NCBI GenBank assembly: GCA_947454705.1
Contig: CANGKZ010000011.1
Span: 62,001 to 126,000, forward strand
Reading direction: 5' to 3'
Length of the DNA: 64,000 nucleotides
Source of the DNA: Verrucomicrobiota bacterium
Lineage (GTDB): Bacteria > Verrucomicrobiota > Verrucomicrobiia > Limisphaerales > UBA9464
Numbering within the stretch: the first letter of the stretch is position 1; the number at the start of each line of letters is the position of its first letter. A program made the position numbers and the translations under genes. Below are positions 25,621 to 34,725 of the stretch, piece after piece. Below the pieces are notes generated by a model. It saw nothing but the letters and a program-made list of their open reading frames with translations. It had not been told where the DNA came from and did no database searches.

Positions 25621-28419
25621 TCAGAGTGACTTCTTGGAGTCCGACTTCTTCGAACTCTTCGGCGGGGCGTTGCGTTCCTCCTCGAGTTTCTTGATCGAGG
25701 GCATGCGACGGTTGATTTCCTCGGTGAGGCCCGAGGCACTCTTGGCATCCTGCACCACGGTGGTGCGGAGGAAGACGAGGAGCTCCACTTCCTGCACGGT
25801 CTTGTCCTTCTTTTTGAAAGCCCATCCGAGGCCCGGCACGCTACCCAGGATTGGTACCTTGCGCGTGGTGTCGGAAACCTGCTTTTGGATGATTCCGCCG
25901 ATCACGAGGGTCTGCCCGTTGTGGGCGGTGACGTGAGTCTTGAAGTTGCGCGTGTCGAGAATCGCACCGCCGAAGAGCGTTTGCCCCTGTTCGATGGTGG
26001 AGGATTCGGTGCGGATCTTGAGGTTCACGTCGCCGTCCTTGTTCACGTGGGGAACGACTTCGAGGATCACGCCGACGTCCTTGTACGAGAACGACTGGTT
26101 GAGCGAACCGACCTGGGTGTTCTGGCTGTCCTTGATGAAGGGCACCTGCGATCCGACGAAGAGCTTGGCGGTTTCGTTGTCGCCGACGTTGATCTGCGGC
26201 TCGGCGAGGACGGTGGCGCCCACGTTTTTGCGGAGGAACTGGATGAGGAAATCCATGCTCACGCTGCTGTCGATCACTCCGGACCGAAGCGTGGCGAGCG
26301 CCGCGCCGACGGAGCCGGCCCCGGCGCTGTTGGCGCTGGTGGTGCCTCCAAAGCCCTTGGTGTACTTGCCCGTGGTGCCGGCGAGGATGGAGTTGTCGTA
26401 GTCGCTCGCGGTGAAGGTCTTGGTGCCGTCCGGCGACCAGCGCACGCCGAGCTTGTCCATGAAGTTGCTGGAGACTTCGACGATGCGGGCCTCGATCAAC
26501 ACCTGCGGAGTCGGGGCATCGAGCTCGTCGATGAGCTTCATTAACTGCGGGAGCAGATGAATGTTGGCCGAGAGGAGCAGCGAGTTGCTGCGGTGATCGG
26601 GTACGGCGCGGACGCGGCCCACGAGGTCGCTGACCTGACGCGACACGTTGCGCCCATCGGATCCGCGGGTGTTTTCCTGCGGGCCACCGATCCAGGGGAA
26701 ATAGCCTTCCTCGGCATTCTCCTGTTCGAGCTCGAACGATTTGTCCGTGCTGGCCCCGGAACCATTCTGCTGATTGTTCTGTTGGTTTTGGTTCGGCTGC
26801 GGATTCGCGTTGTTCGGACGCAGCGGGGGCGAACCGGATTTGGCGAACAGCACATTGAGGCTGTTGGCGACCGTCGAGGCTTTGGCGAACTTGAGCACGA
26901 TTCGAAGCGTGCTTTCACCCGCCTGCGAGGGAACGTCGAGGCGCTTCAACACGTCCTCCACCGCGGCCTGTCCCTCCTTGGAATTTGAGGTGACGATGAT
27001 GCTGTTCGAATAGGGTTCGCTGATGATGCGGACCTTTCCGTACAGGCGGCCAACGTTCTTGTCGGCGGTCTGGGGCGGTTCCTCGTCGTAGTACCAGTAG
27101 GGACGCTGCTGTTGGGTCTTTTTGAGGAACAGTTCGTTGAGCACGTCCTCCACATCGACGGCGCTGACGTATTTCAACGAGAAGATCTTGGGCGCGAGCG
27201 ATTCGCCTTCGACTGGTTCGTCGAGCGCCTCGATCATCTTCTTCAGGTTCGGAAGCTCGGCGGGCGGAGCCTGGACGATGACGGTGTTGCGTCGGCGATC
27301 GGCCACCACGGTGGGTTTCTTCGAAGCGCGGCCGGAGGATTCGCCACCGGAGAAGAAATAGAACGGATAGCGCGAATTGCTGTCGCCGTTCTGGAGCAGG
27401 TCCTTGATCTGCTTGGCCACGTCCTCGGCGTCGGCGTTCTTGAGCGGAAAGGCGAGCATGGCCTTTTCCTGGGCGTCGTCGGTGTCGAGGGTTTTGATGA
27501 CGCGCTGGAGGGCGATGTAGTTGGCCTCGCTGGAGAGCACGATCAACGAGTTCGACCGGTCGTTGGCGGAGATTTCCACGCCGTCGTTGCCGGCCTTGGC
27601 GCCCATTTTTTGATACAGCGGGCCGACCTCCTTCACCAGGTCCTGCGCGCTCACGTGGGTCAACGGGATGACGCGGATGATGCGGTCGCCCGGGGTGTCG
27701 GTATCCAGCGCGGCAATCAGGTCCGCCGCGAGGTTCACGCCCTCGGTGTAGTCGGTGACGATGAGCTGGTTCGCGCGTTCATTGATGTCGAGCGAGGCCT
27801 TTTCACCTAGCAGCGGTTTGATCTTTTCCCGCACTTCGGTGGCCGAGGCGGTCTTGAGCGGGAAGATCTTCACCAGGCGCTGGCGTCCGACGGGAATCTT
27901 GGTCTTCGAGGAATCCAGGAATTCCGGATTCATCTTCGGCTCGCGTCCTTCGGGAACGATGAGAATCGAGTTCGAGGATTCGATGGCTGTGAAGCCTTCG
28001 AGGGAAAGGGCGCGGTACACCAGATTGATGGCTTCGCGCTGGGTGACCTTCTTCGATCCGATGATGGTGAGCTGGCACTGGGCCTGAGGGTGCTTGAGCA
28101 CGCTCTTGCCGGTGTTCTGCGAGAGCCACTGCACGACCATGTCGATGTTGGCGCCCTGGAAGCTCAGCTGGATCTCGTCGGTGGCCGCGGGGGCATTCGT
28201 TCCGGCGGGGCCGGACGGGGCGTTGGTGGATGCGGCGGCGGCAGCGGGGGAATTTGTCGAGGGCGAGGCGGCTGGGGCTGCAGGCGCTGCTGCTGCCGGC
28301 GCGGGCTTGGGTGCGGCGTCCTGGGCGCGCAGGGGGGCGACGCCGGCGGCCCACATTTGGGACACAATGAGCACGGCCCGGAACAGGTTCCTGCGGGCGG
28401 ATGGGGAGGTCGGGTTCAT
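25621..28419 (-). CDS. gspD: Type II secretion system secretin
   Basis: 932 aa, larger than typical GspD (about 650-700), with a signal peptide and an Ala/Pro/Ser-rich stretch (residues 32-85). N0 and N-type domains follow (LSFQGANIDMVVQWLS, VKIFPLKTASATEV, RVIPLTHVSAQDLV, KIFSLKYVSAVDV). A Gln/Asn-rich insert (around NPQPNQNQQNNQQN) lies before the last N domain. The secretin core has VPFIKDSQNTQVGSLNQSFSY, VGVILEVVPHVNKDGDVNL, GQTLVIGGIIQKQ and VPILGSVPGLGWAF. It forms the outer-membrane channel of the T2SS. It is the last gene of the gsp run, unlike proteobacterial operons where it is early. No pilotin gene was seen. Confidence 0.93.
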   Translation of the reverse strand: MNPTSPSARRNLFRAVLIVSQMWAAGVAPLRAQDAAPKPAPAAAAPAAPAASPSTNSPAAAAASTNAPSGPAGTNAPAATDEIQLSFQGANIDMVVQWLSQNTGKSVLKHPQAQCQLTIIGSKKVTQREAINLVYRALSLEGFTAIESSNSILIVPEGREPKMNPEFLDSSKTKIPVGRQRLVKIFPLKTASATEVREKIKPLLGEKASLDINERANQLIVTDYTEGVNLAADLIAALDTDTPGDRIIRVIPLTHVSAQDLVKEVGPLYQKMGAKAGNDGVEISANDRSNSLIVLSSEANYIALQRVIKTLDTDDAQEKAMLAFPLKNADAEDVAKQIKDLLQNGDSNSRYPFYFFSGGESSGRASKKPTVVADRRRNTVIVQAPPAELPNLKKMIEALDEPVEGESLAPKIFSLKYVSAVDVEDVLNELFLKKTQQQRPYWYYDEEPPQTADKNVGRLYGKVRIISEPYSNSIIVTSNSKEGQAAVEDVLKRLDVPSQAGESTLRIVLKFAKASTVANSLNVLFAKSGSPPLRPNNANPQPNQNQQNNQQNGSGASTDKSFELEQENAEEGYFPWIGGPQENTRGSDGRNVSRQVSDLVGRVRAVPDHRSNSLLLSANIHLLPQLMKLIDELDAPTPQVLIEARIVEVSSNFMDKLGVRWSPDGTKTFTASDYDNSILAGTTGKYTKGFGGTTSANSAGAGSVGAALATLRSGVIDSSVSMDFLIQFLRKNVGATVLAEPQINVGDNETAKLFVGSQVPFIKDSQNTQVGSLNQSFSYKDVGVILEVVPHVNKDGDVNLKIRTESSTIEQGQTLFGGAILDTRNFKTHVTAHNGQTLVIGGIIQKQVSDTTRKVPILGSVPGLGWAFKKKDKTVQEVELLVFLRTTVVQDAKSASGLTEEINRRMPSIKKLEEERNAPPKSSKKSDSKKSL

Positions 28420-28438
28420 GGAACGGATTCGCGGGGGC

Positions 28439-29215
28439 TCACGGAGTCAGCAGGCTCTCGCCGCCGGCTCCTTCAAAAATCTTCAACTCCTTCTTCACGC
28501 CGCCCTCTTCGACGAGGACGCGGTTGGTGCCGATGCGCAGCAGCTTCACTCCGCCGAACTCGGCGCCTTCGTGGATCATTCCTGACATTCCAGAACTGGT
28601 GCGGATGAAGGCGTCCTGACCGGCAATGCCCATCAACGCAATCGGCAGCGGATGCGGCACCGGGCCGAGCAGCTCGCTTTGGATGATCTTGTCGATGCGA
28701 GCGGTGGTGAGCGGATCGAGCGAAACCGCCGGGCCGCCGCGGCCACCGGGCATTCCCGGCATCCCGGGCATTCCACCCATCATCATCATGGGCATCGGTC
28801 CTCCCATGCCGGGCATCATCGGCATCCCTGGAGGAGGGCCGGGCGGTCCACCGGCGGGCGGAGGGTTGGTGCCTTTCGCGGCGGCAAGCGGGGCATTCGT
28901 ACCGCTGCGATTCGTGGAACCGGCAACCCCCATGGCGTTGGAATTCGTCGGAGATCCCGCCTTGGATTGGTTCGTGGAGGAGGCGGTGGTACCGGAATTG
29001 GTACCCGTTGGAGATCCTGGGGCGGGCGTGGAAGCGGGCTTGTTGGTGGCACTCGCTGCTGCGGAGGCGGTGGCGTCGGCGAGTTTGGGCAGATCGGGGA
29101 TGATCAGATTGGAGAGCGGGTTCGGCCGGATCACGATCCAGAGCACGCGCAGCACGAGAACCGCCGCCAGGACCTGGCAGACCTTCCTGAGGATCTGTTC
29201 GTTGCGGTCAGGCAT
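28439..29215 (-). CDS. Inner-membrane T2SS component, GspC-like, with Met/Pro/Gly-rich linker
   Basis: 258 aa. One membrane segment near the N-terminus (VCQVLAAVLVLRVLWIVI, residues 12-29) is followed by a Ser/Thr/Asn-rich stretch and then a low-complexity region of Met, Pro and Gly (PGMPMMPGMGG, GGMPGMPGMPGG). The C-terminal part (HPLPIALMGIAGQDAFIRTS, GAEFGGVKLLRIGTNRVLVE, KKELKIF) resembles the homology region of GspC, which links the inner-membrane platform to the secretin. Its position beside gspD and the topology support the call; sequence similarity alone is modest. It overlaps gspM by 8 bp and stops 19 bp before gspD. Confidence 0.62.
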   Translation of the reverse strand: MPDRNEQILRKVCQVLAAVLVLRVLWIVIRPNPLSNLIIPDLPKLADATASAAASATNKPASTPAPGSPTGTNSGTTASSTNQSKAGSPTNSNAMGVAGSTNRSGTNAPLAAAKGTNPPPAGGPPGPPPGMPMMPGMGGPMPMMMMGGMPGMPGMPGGRGGPAVSLDPLTTARIDKIIQSELLGPVPHPLPIALMGIAGQDAFIRTSSGMSGMIHEGAEFGGVKLLRIGTNRVLVEEGGVKKELKIFEGAGGESLLTP

Positions 29216-29777
29216 GGGTGGGGTTCCGGCGTTTCCACTGTTCGAAATCGAGGATGATCAGGTTCAGGTGCATCTTGATCATCCCGGGGCCGCGCGGTTC
29301 GGAGGTCAGCTGCACGGATTCCACCACGATGGGAACGCCGAGCTGATTGAGTCCGGCGAGGAATTTGGTGACGGCCTGGGGCTGCCCGGTGGAGTCGAAT
29401 TGGATCGATCCCATTTCCTGCTCGGTTCCGCGGACGAGCGATTCGCGGATGGGTCCGAGCTGGAGCCCGCCGCCCATGGCCGCGGTCTGGAGGGCTGCGG
29501 TGGTCTTGGAGACGACGGTCTGCGGAGTGAGAGTTCCAGGATCGAGGCGGAGCCGTTCCATCAATCGCTTGAGCCGGGCCACACGGGTCTCGTAGGTGCG
29601 GACTTCGGACTTGAGATTGTGGGCGGTGCGAAGTTGACGGTCGTAATCGGCGCGAAGCTCTCCAAGCCCGTGCGCGGCCTTGAATCCGAAGAACAGCAGG
29701 AGGTAAACGGCCAGCCCGATTCCGCCGAGACGGACCGTGCGCTGTTCGCGTTCGGTTAAGGGTTTCATGGGCGTCAT
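29208..29777 (-). CDS. gspM: T2SS assembly-platform protein, GspM/PilO-like
   Basis: 189 aa. A short cytoplasmic start with EREQRTVRLGGIG leads into a membrane segment (IGLAVYLLLFFGF), a coiled coil (residues about 45-75, LKSEVRTYETRVARLKRLME), and a small ferredoxin-like periplasmic domain (IQFDSTGQPQAVTKFLAGLN ... SVQLTSEP). The 'ER(E/D)RR' start and this layout are typical of GspM. It follows the GspL-like gene with a one-base TGATG overlap and overlaps the GspC-like gene. It probably binds GspL in the inner membrane. Confidence 0.65.
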   Translation of the reverse strand: MTPMKPLTEREQRTVRLGGIGLAVYLLLFFGFKAAHGLGELRADYDRQLRTAHNLKSEVRTYETRVARLKRLMERLRLDPGTLTPQTVVSKTTAALQTAAMGGGLQLGPIRESLVRGTEQEMGSIQFDSTGQPQAVTKFLAGLNQLGVPIVVESVQLTSEPRGPGMIKMHLNLIILDFEQWKRRNPTHA

Positions 29778-31396
29778 CAGGTTCGCATCGCCGGCGCGGG
29801 CGCGGAGCCCGGCGGGGTGGGGGTCGTGGATGCGGGGCCGTTGGTCTTGCCGCCGGCGGGAGCGTTGGTTTTCACCGGGTCCGGCAGCACCGGGCCGAGC
29901 TGCAGGGCTTCACGTTCGGCGGGGCCCTTCCACTGCGCGGTGATGCGCAGGTTTACCCGCTGCGGTCCGCCCTGGATGGGGGTTTGCTCCTCCAGGACCA
30001 CGGTCGAGAAGTACTTCGAATCCACGAGCCGGGTGCGGAGTTCCACCGCCTGCTGGGGCATCTGCGTGTAGCCGCTGAGAGAAAGCTCGCCGCGGCGGTT
30101 CATGCTCACGGAATCAATTTTGGCACCCTGCGGCGCGGCGTTGGCGATGACGTACAACGCCTCGATGTATGGGGGCTGATTGCCGGCCAGTTGATCCACG
30201 AATTCGAGCCGACGATCGATCTCACTCAGGCGCGCGCGATCCTTTTCCAGCGCGGCCAGCCGACGTTTGAGCAGGGGACGTCCGAGCACCGCTTCGACGT
30301 AGGGAAAGAGCAGAAGCGCGACGAGCAACGCGGCGATCCGTGCCACCCAGGGCCACGGGATTTGCGGGAGTCCACCCACGACGGCGGCCGGCTTCGTGTT
30401 CGGAAGATCCAAACGAAGCGGAATCCCGCGCGATGGGGCTGCACCTGCGGCCGAGCCGGCTCCGGTGAGATGGCGAAGCCCGTCGATCGCAAAGGAAGTC
30501 GACTCCGAGTGAACCGTCACTGCAGCGCCGGGACGAAGCGTTCGGAGCAGCCGGGCTGCGACGGGGGCGAGGATTGAAGAGCCGCTGAGTTCCCAACGCT
30601 CGGGGTTCGCGGCGTCCGATGCGGGCAGGGCTTTCAGCGAATCGGTCAGTGGGCTGAACGCTTCGCGCAGCGCGCTTTCCAGGCGGGGATCCGATGCTGC
30701 GGAGCTTTCCGATCCTCCCCAGGCACGAAGCTGTGCTTCCACCTCGGCCGGGTTTCCCTGAAGCAGTTTGGTGATTCGGGCCAGGCCGTCCTCCTGACCA
30801 AGCGCCACGCTGCGGGTGATTGCCGGCAGCGGCCCTTCGAATGAGGTCCATTCCGATGAAACGGCTCCGAGATGCAGCAAAAGGGTGCGCCCCGAAATTG
30901 GTACAATGCCCGGAAGCCGAACCATCGAAGCCAGGGTGAACCGGGGTTCGAATCCGGCCTGTTTGAAGGCGGCGGCGAGTTCTTCGAGGGCGTCGCTGCG
31001 GACGGCTGCGACGGTGACTTCGGAGGCGCTGGGATCCGATGCGGTGAACCATCCCCAGGCGAGCGAATCGGGCGGGAGCGGAAAGCGGGCTTCGACCTGG
31101 AGGGCGAGGACGCTGCGGAGATCGTCGGGTCGCGGGTTGGGAATCGGGATGCGGCGCAGCGAGACGCCGCGCGCGGGAAGCGCGCACCAGAGCGGGCCGC
31201 GGGTTTGCCATGGTGCGCGGGGCGCGAGGGCGGCGAGGCGATCGACGAGTTGTTGACGCGATCCGGCTTCGAGCCGTCCGTCCGCGCGGCGCTTGAGTGA
31301 AAGGGTTTCCAGCGTGATGCCGTTGGAGACGCGCAGGAGGCCATCTTCGAGTTCGGCCCAGAGTGCGGGGCCCAGCAGCACGTGGGGCAGAGTCAC
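29777..31396 (-). CDS. gspL: T2SS assembly-platform protein, GspL/PilM-PilN-like
   Basis: 539 aa from a GTG that overlaps the gspK stop (GTGA at 31393-31396). The cytoplasmic half (residues 1-330) looks like the actin-like PilM/GspL fold (LRRIPIPNPRPDDLRSVLALQVEARFPL). One membrane segment, VARIAALLVALLLFPYV, is near residue 350, with a coiled coil after it (LKRRLAALEKDRARLSEIDRRL). The periplasmic PilN-like domain has PYIEALYVIANAAPQGAKID and LSLSGYTQMPQQAVELRTRL. A Pro/Ala-rich tail ends the protein. GspL recruits the GspE ATPase to the membrane. Gene order and architecture support the call. Confidence 0.7.
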   Translation of the reverse strand: MTLPHVLLGPALWAELEDGLLRVSNGITLETLSLKRRADGRLEAGSRQQLVDRLAALAPRAPWQTRGPLWCALPARGVSLRRIPIPNPRPDDLRSVLALQVEARFPLPPDSLAWGWFTASDPSASEVTVAAVRSDALEELAAAFKQAGFEPRFTLASMVRLPGIVPISGRTLLLHLGAVSSEWTSFEGPLPAITRSVALGQEDGLARITKLLQGNPAEVEAQLRAWGGSESSAASDPRLESALREAFSPLTDSLKALPASDAANPERWELSGSSILAPVAARLLRTLRPGAAVTVHSESTSFAIDGLRHLTGAGSAAGAAPSRGIPLRLDLPNTKPAAVVGGLPQIPWPWVARIAALLVALLLFPYVEAVLGRPLLKRRLAALEKDRARLSEIDRRLEFVDQLAGNQPPYIEALYVIANAAPQGAKIDSVSMNRRGELSLSGYTQMPQQAVELRTRLVDSKYFSTVVLEEQTPIQGGPQRVNLRITAQWKGPAEREALQLGPVLPDPVKTNAPAGGKTNGPASTTPTPPGSAPAPAMRT

Positions 31397-32760
31397 AAGT
31401 CGTCCTCCCGGTAGGCCAGCGTGGTGACATCTTCGGTCGCGACCCGGACGATGACTTCGATTCGACGACGGGTGTCGCGGCCTGGAATCACTCCCTCGCC
31501 CACGAGTCGGTAGGTCTCCGATCGGGTCGAGATCAGGGGAAGGAGTTGCTTGAAGCGGTCGCGTGACATGCCGGGGACGTTCAGGAGTGCTCCGACTCCG
31601 GAAAGGAATCCAGTGGACTGACGATAATTGATGATGGCCTGGGCGAGCGTGCGGTCCATGCCGGGGAGACAGAGCAGGACTTCGAGTGGGGCGGAGTTGA
31701 CGTTGACCGGGCCGGGAAGGTCGCGGCCGTCCTCAATCGTAACGTCGTCGGAAATCTGTCGGAACAAATCGTCGCTGATGACACTCGGACCGGTGGGATT
31801 GGAATTGTTCCCGGGATTGATCGGAACCCCGTTGGGGCCGACGGCTCCGGCTTGCGGAGCGGCGCGAACGTCCAGCAGATCGGCAATGCTCTGGAATTGA
31901 TTCCGACCCCGGTGGGCAATGATGGCGCGTGCGATTTCAGTGGTGACTCCCTGGATGCCGGTAAGGGCTCTTTCGTCGGCGGTCTGCACATTGACACGGT
32001 CCTGCCCCGCGGCGTTCAGATTTTTTATTCCAGAATGCAACGTGAGCAGCGATTGCCATCCACCGGGGGGCAGCACGTTGGCCGGGTCGGTGCCGGAAGC
32101 GCGCGGTGCTGCTGCGGCGGCGGGACGCGGTGAACCCGTGGAATAGCGCCGGTTTCCGCGCTGTTTTGCGGAATCGCCGTAGAACAGATCGGGCGTTACG
32201 CCGCGGACCATCAGCAGTTCGCGCAGGGTTTGGAATGGACCGTTGCGCGGTAGAGTCGGAGGGATCTGGCTGGCGTAGTAGTCGGTTTCTGCGCCGCCGG
32301 GGGTGGGGGTGTTGTCCTGATCCTTCCAGTCGAGAATTGCGGCCACGACATCGGGCGTCATGGCCGGGAGATGGCTGAGCTCATTGGTGCCGACGGTGTT
32401 CAGGTTCAGGCGCGATTCTTCGTCGGACACTCCGAACCACGCATCGCCGGTGTTGGGATTGCGATTCAGCAGGCTGAAGGTTCCGCGTCCGAGGCTGACG
32501 TCACGGAAGTGCTGCGGGGCGTTTTGGAGATCGAGGGAGAAATTCTTTCGCGAACTGCGGCGTTCCCGCGCGTCCTGCATGAGAAGGGCCTTGGCCTTTT
32601 CCACGCCGGCGAGCGCGAGGTAGTGGGCTTGCACGGAATCGCCATGATGCTTGGCCAGGGTGAGTCCGAGCCGCGCGGTGTGGAGCAGGCTGACCACGAC
32701 GGTCGCCAGCACCACGAGGCACCAGAGCACTCCGACCAAAATGGATCCATTGCGTCGCAT
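31393..32760 (-). CDS. gspK: T2SS minor pseudopilin GspK-like
   Basis: 455 aa. The N-terminus MRRNGSILVGVLWCLVVLATV is the short basic leader and hydrophobic helix of a pseudopilin; GspK typically lacks the +5 Glu, as here. DEESRLNLNTVGTNELSHLP is the conserved GspK block. Helix-hairpin-helix-like repeats follow (TLRELLMVRGVTPDLFYG, VNVNSAPLEVLLCLPGMDRTLAQAIINYR). GspK caps the pseudopilus tip with GspI and GspJ. The body is longer than usual because of a Pro/Gly/Asn-rich insert around residue 310. It lies 14 bp after gspJ and overlaps gspL by 4 bp. Confidence 0.85.
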   Translation of the reverse strand: MRRNGSILVGVLWCLVVLATVVVSLLHTARLGLTLAKHHGDSVQAHYLALAGVEKAKALLMQDARERRSSRKNFSLDLQNAPQHFRDVSLGRGTFSLLNRNPNTGDAWFGVSDEESRLNLNTVGTNELSHLPAMTPDVVAAILDWKDQDNTPTPGGAETDYYASQIPPTLPRNGPFQTLRELLMVRGVTPDLFYGDSAKQRGNRRYSTGSPRPAAAAAPRASGTDPANVLPPGGWQSLLTLHSGIKNLNAAGQDRVNVQTADERALTGIQGVTTEIARAIIAHRGRNQFQSIADLLDVRAAPQAGAVGPNGVPINPGNNSNPTGPSVISDDLFRQISDDVTIEDGRDLPGPVNVNSAPLEVLLCLPGMDRTLAQAIINYRQSTGFLSGVGALLNVPGMSRDRFKQLLPLISTRSETYRLVGEGVIPGRDTRRRIEVIVRVATEDVTTLAYREDDL

Positions 32761-32774
32761 TCAGGGCATTCGGT

Positions 32775-33623
32775 TCAGAAGGGACGCGGGCCCGGTCCGG
32801 AGCCGGGTCCGGCGGGAGATCCGCCCGGGGCTCCGGAATTGCCGGGGGAGCCGGAAGTTCCGGAGGCGCTGGATCCGGTGGAAATGCCGGCGAGGTTGAG
32901 TCGGATCACGGATTGAAAGGTGAGCGGCGGGGCTTCCGATGCGTTCGCACTTTCGGCTCCGGCTGGTTCGCCCGGTGGTTTTCGTTTTTGCGGTTCGGCG
33001 TCGAGCAGCAGGGTCACGCGAACCGCCTCGGGAAGGCCGACCAAATTTGGGCGGTCGCGATTCGAGTTCTGTCGCTTGGCCTCGCCGTTGGGATCGCCCC
33101 AGGTGTCGAACCAGTCGAATCCGTCGTAGTACTCCACCTGGAATCCGCGGACGCCGGTGGCGATTTCCTCCCGCGCGCCGCCGGACAGGGGATCGAAGGC
33201 CAGGGTGGGATTGCGTCGACGCCAGAGCCGAGCCTCCCCGGTGGAGGGATCGCGTTCCACGTACCAACTCACCGAGCAATAGTCCCCCTCACCGGGTTTT
33301 TGCGGCGTGTAGTGATGGGTGGCGAAGTCGAGGTTGTCGGCCTGCATGGTTCCGAGCTGACGCTTCATGCCGAGGAACTCCGGCCCCTTGTGAAGCGCGC
33401 AGGCGGATCGGAGTTCCGCCGACAAAAGCCCCAGCGCAACGCGACCGGTCTGAAGCGCGTCGCCGCGGGGTTCGACAATCTTGCGCGAATCCAGCCCGGC
33501 CCGCAGGCACGCGTACGCGGCACCCAGCAGCACGGCCATGAGCGCGGCGCTGATCATCATTTCGACCAACGTGAAGGCGCGTTGGGAAATTGGCCTTTGC
33601 GAGCGACGCGGAGTCCGGGTCAT
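32775..33623 (-). CDS. gspJ: T2SS minor pseudopilin GspJ-like
   Basis: 282 aa. The prepilin signal is SQRAFTLVEMMISAALMAVL (cleavage before Phe17, Glu at +5). FATHHYTPQKPGEGDYCSVSWYVE and GVRGFQVEYYDGFDWFDTWGD fit the GspJ beta domain, in which a W-D pair is common. The last 40 residues are a Gly/Ser/Pro-rich tail (SGSPGNSGAPGGSPAG), which is unusual. The start overlaps the gspI stop (ATGA). It assembles with GspI and GspK at the pseudopilus tip. The letter J is set by order and size. Confidence 0.75.
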   Translation of the reverse strand: MTRTPRRSQRPISQRAFTLVEMMISAALMAVLLGAAYACLRAGLDSRKIVEPRGDALQTGRVALGLLSAELRSACALHKGPEFLGMKRQLGTMQADNLDFATHHYTPQKPGEGDYCSVSWYVERDPSTGEARLWRRRNPTLAFDPLSGGAREEIATGVRGFQVEYYDGFDWFDTWGDPNGEAKRQNSNRDRPNLVGLPEAVRVTLLLDAEPQKRKPPGEPAGAESANASEAPPLTFQSVIRLNLAGISTGSSASGTSGSPGNSGAPGGSPAGPGSGPGPRPF

Positions 33624-34087
33624 GAGCTCCTCTCGGATTTGCGTTTCTTCTTTCCGTTCTCGTCGCGTTTCGGCGCGGGGCCGCTGGTGGTGCTGTCGAG
33701 CGGCGCCTGGAAGAGCAGCGTGCGAAGCGTGTAAATCGCCGTTCCACCGATCGGGGGCTCCACCTCGACGCGAACCTCATGCAGGCCGCTGGTCTGGGTG
33801 GACGAGATGGTTTGCTTCCACTTGTAGCCCCCGAGCGTTCCCTCGGATTCGCCGTCGCTGAACGTCCCGTCGGCCCGCAGAAATTCGATCCGGCTGGCGG
33901 CGAGTTGAACGGCCTGGGAATAGACTTCGGCGTCCTTGCTGGACCCGAGTGCGGTGGTGATGCCGCGCGTGAGGCCCACCATGGCGATGGCCAGAATGAA
34001 CACCGCCACCATCACCTCCACGAGGGAAAATCCATCCCGCCCCGAAGGCTGACGACGACCGGGACGATGGCGCAGGAGCCTCCTCAT
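33620..34087 (-). CDS. gspI: T2SS minor pseudopilin GspI-like
   Basis: 155 aa from the ATG at 34087, which overlaps the gspH stop by ATGA. A 20-residue basic leader ends in GRDGFSLVEVMVAVFILAIA (cleavage before Phe21, Glu at +5). ASRIEFLRADGTFSDG and LGGYKWKQTIS fit GspI. The C-terminus is strongly charged (KRDENGKKKRKSERSS), which is unusual for a periplasmic protein. An open frame upstream of 34087 was not used because it lies inside gspH. Confidence 0.75.
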   Translation of the reverse strand: MRRLLRHRPGRRQPSGRDGFSLVEVMVAVFILAIAMVGLTRGITTALGSSKDAEVYSQAVQLAASRIEFLRADGTFSDGESEGTLGGYKWKQTISSTQTSGLHEVRVEVEPPIGGTAIYTLRTLLFQAPLDSTTSGPAPKRDENGKKKRKSERSS

Positions 34088-34671
34088 GACCGCGGCAGTT
34101 CCCGTACGCGAATGCGGCCGGTGATGGGGTTGAGTCGAAGGGCGAGACGGAATCCGGCGCGGTCCTGCAGGATCCATTCCGAGGCATCGACCGTTCCATC
34201 GGGACGAAACTCGATGCCGTTCTCCGGTGTGCCGGGAGTGGCGGCGGATTCGGTGGGGTCGAACTCGCCGGCGCTTCGGCGCACCGGCGCGGCGGCCTGG
34301 GTGGAGATGCGTCGAAGATCCACGGTGATTCGCGGATCCACCGTTCCGGAACCTCCGGGGAAATCGAGCGGCTGCCCGGCGTTGCTGCCTGTGGATTCGT
34401 TGATGAGCCGGTATTTTCCGTTCGATCGATCAAATTCAAGGCGGACGGTTTTGCCGGTGGCGATGGCCCGGCTGAAGGCGACGTCGCAGGCGGTGATGAG
34501 CTTGCGGGAACTGGAGCGAAGCAGGGCCTCCTCCAGGGTGCCGCGCATTTCGGGCAGCACCATCGCGCTGAGAATGCCGATCAGGGCCAGCACCACCATC
34601 AGCTCCACGAGGGTGAAGGCGCGTCGGACCGCGACGCGATTCCCATCGGAACTGGAGGGGTGGAGATCCAC
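34084..34671 (-). CDS. gspH: T2SS minor pseudopilin GspH-like
   Basis: 195 aa from a GTG at 34671. The prepilin signal RRAFTLVELMVVLALIGILS gives cleavage before Phe19 and Glu at +5. VRLEFDRSNGKYRL and IEFRPDGTVDASEW are typical of the GspH beta domain (FxPdG). GspH sits between the major pseudopilus and the tip complex. It lies 54 bp after gspG and overlaps gspI by 4 bp. Confidence 0.78.
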   Translation of the reverse strand: MDLHPSSSDGNRVAVRRAFTLVELMVVLALIGILSAMVLPEMRGTLEEALLRSSSRKLITACDVAFSRAIATGKTVRLEFDRSNGKYRLINESTGSNAGQPLDFPGGSGTVDPRITVDLRRISTQAAAPVRRSAGEFDPTESAATPGTPENGIEFRPDGTVDASEWILQDRAGFRLALRLNPITGRIRVRELPRS

Positions 34672-34725
34672 GCGGATCGGAGATCAAAGCAAGGGAGCCG
34701 ACGCGGCCGGGGAAGGGCGCAGGGC

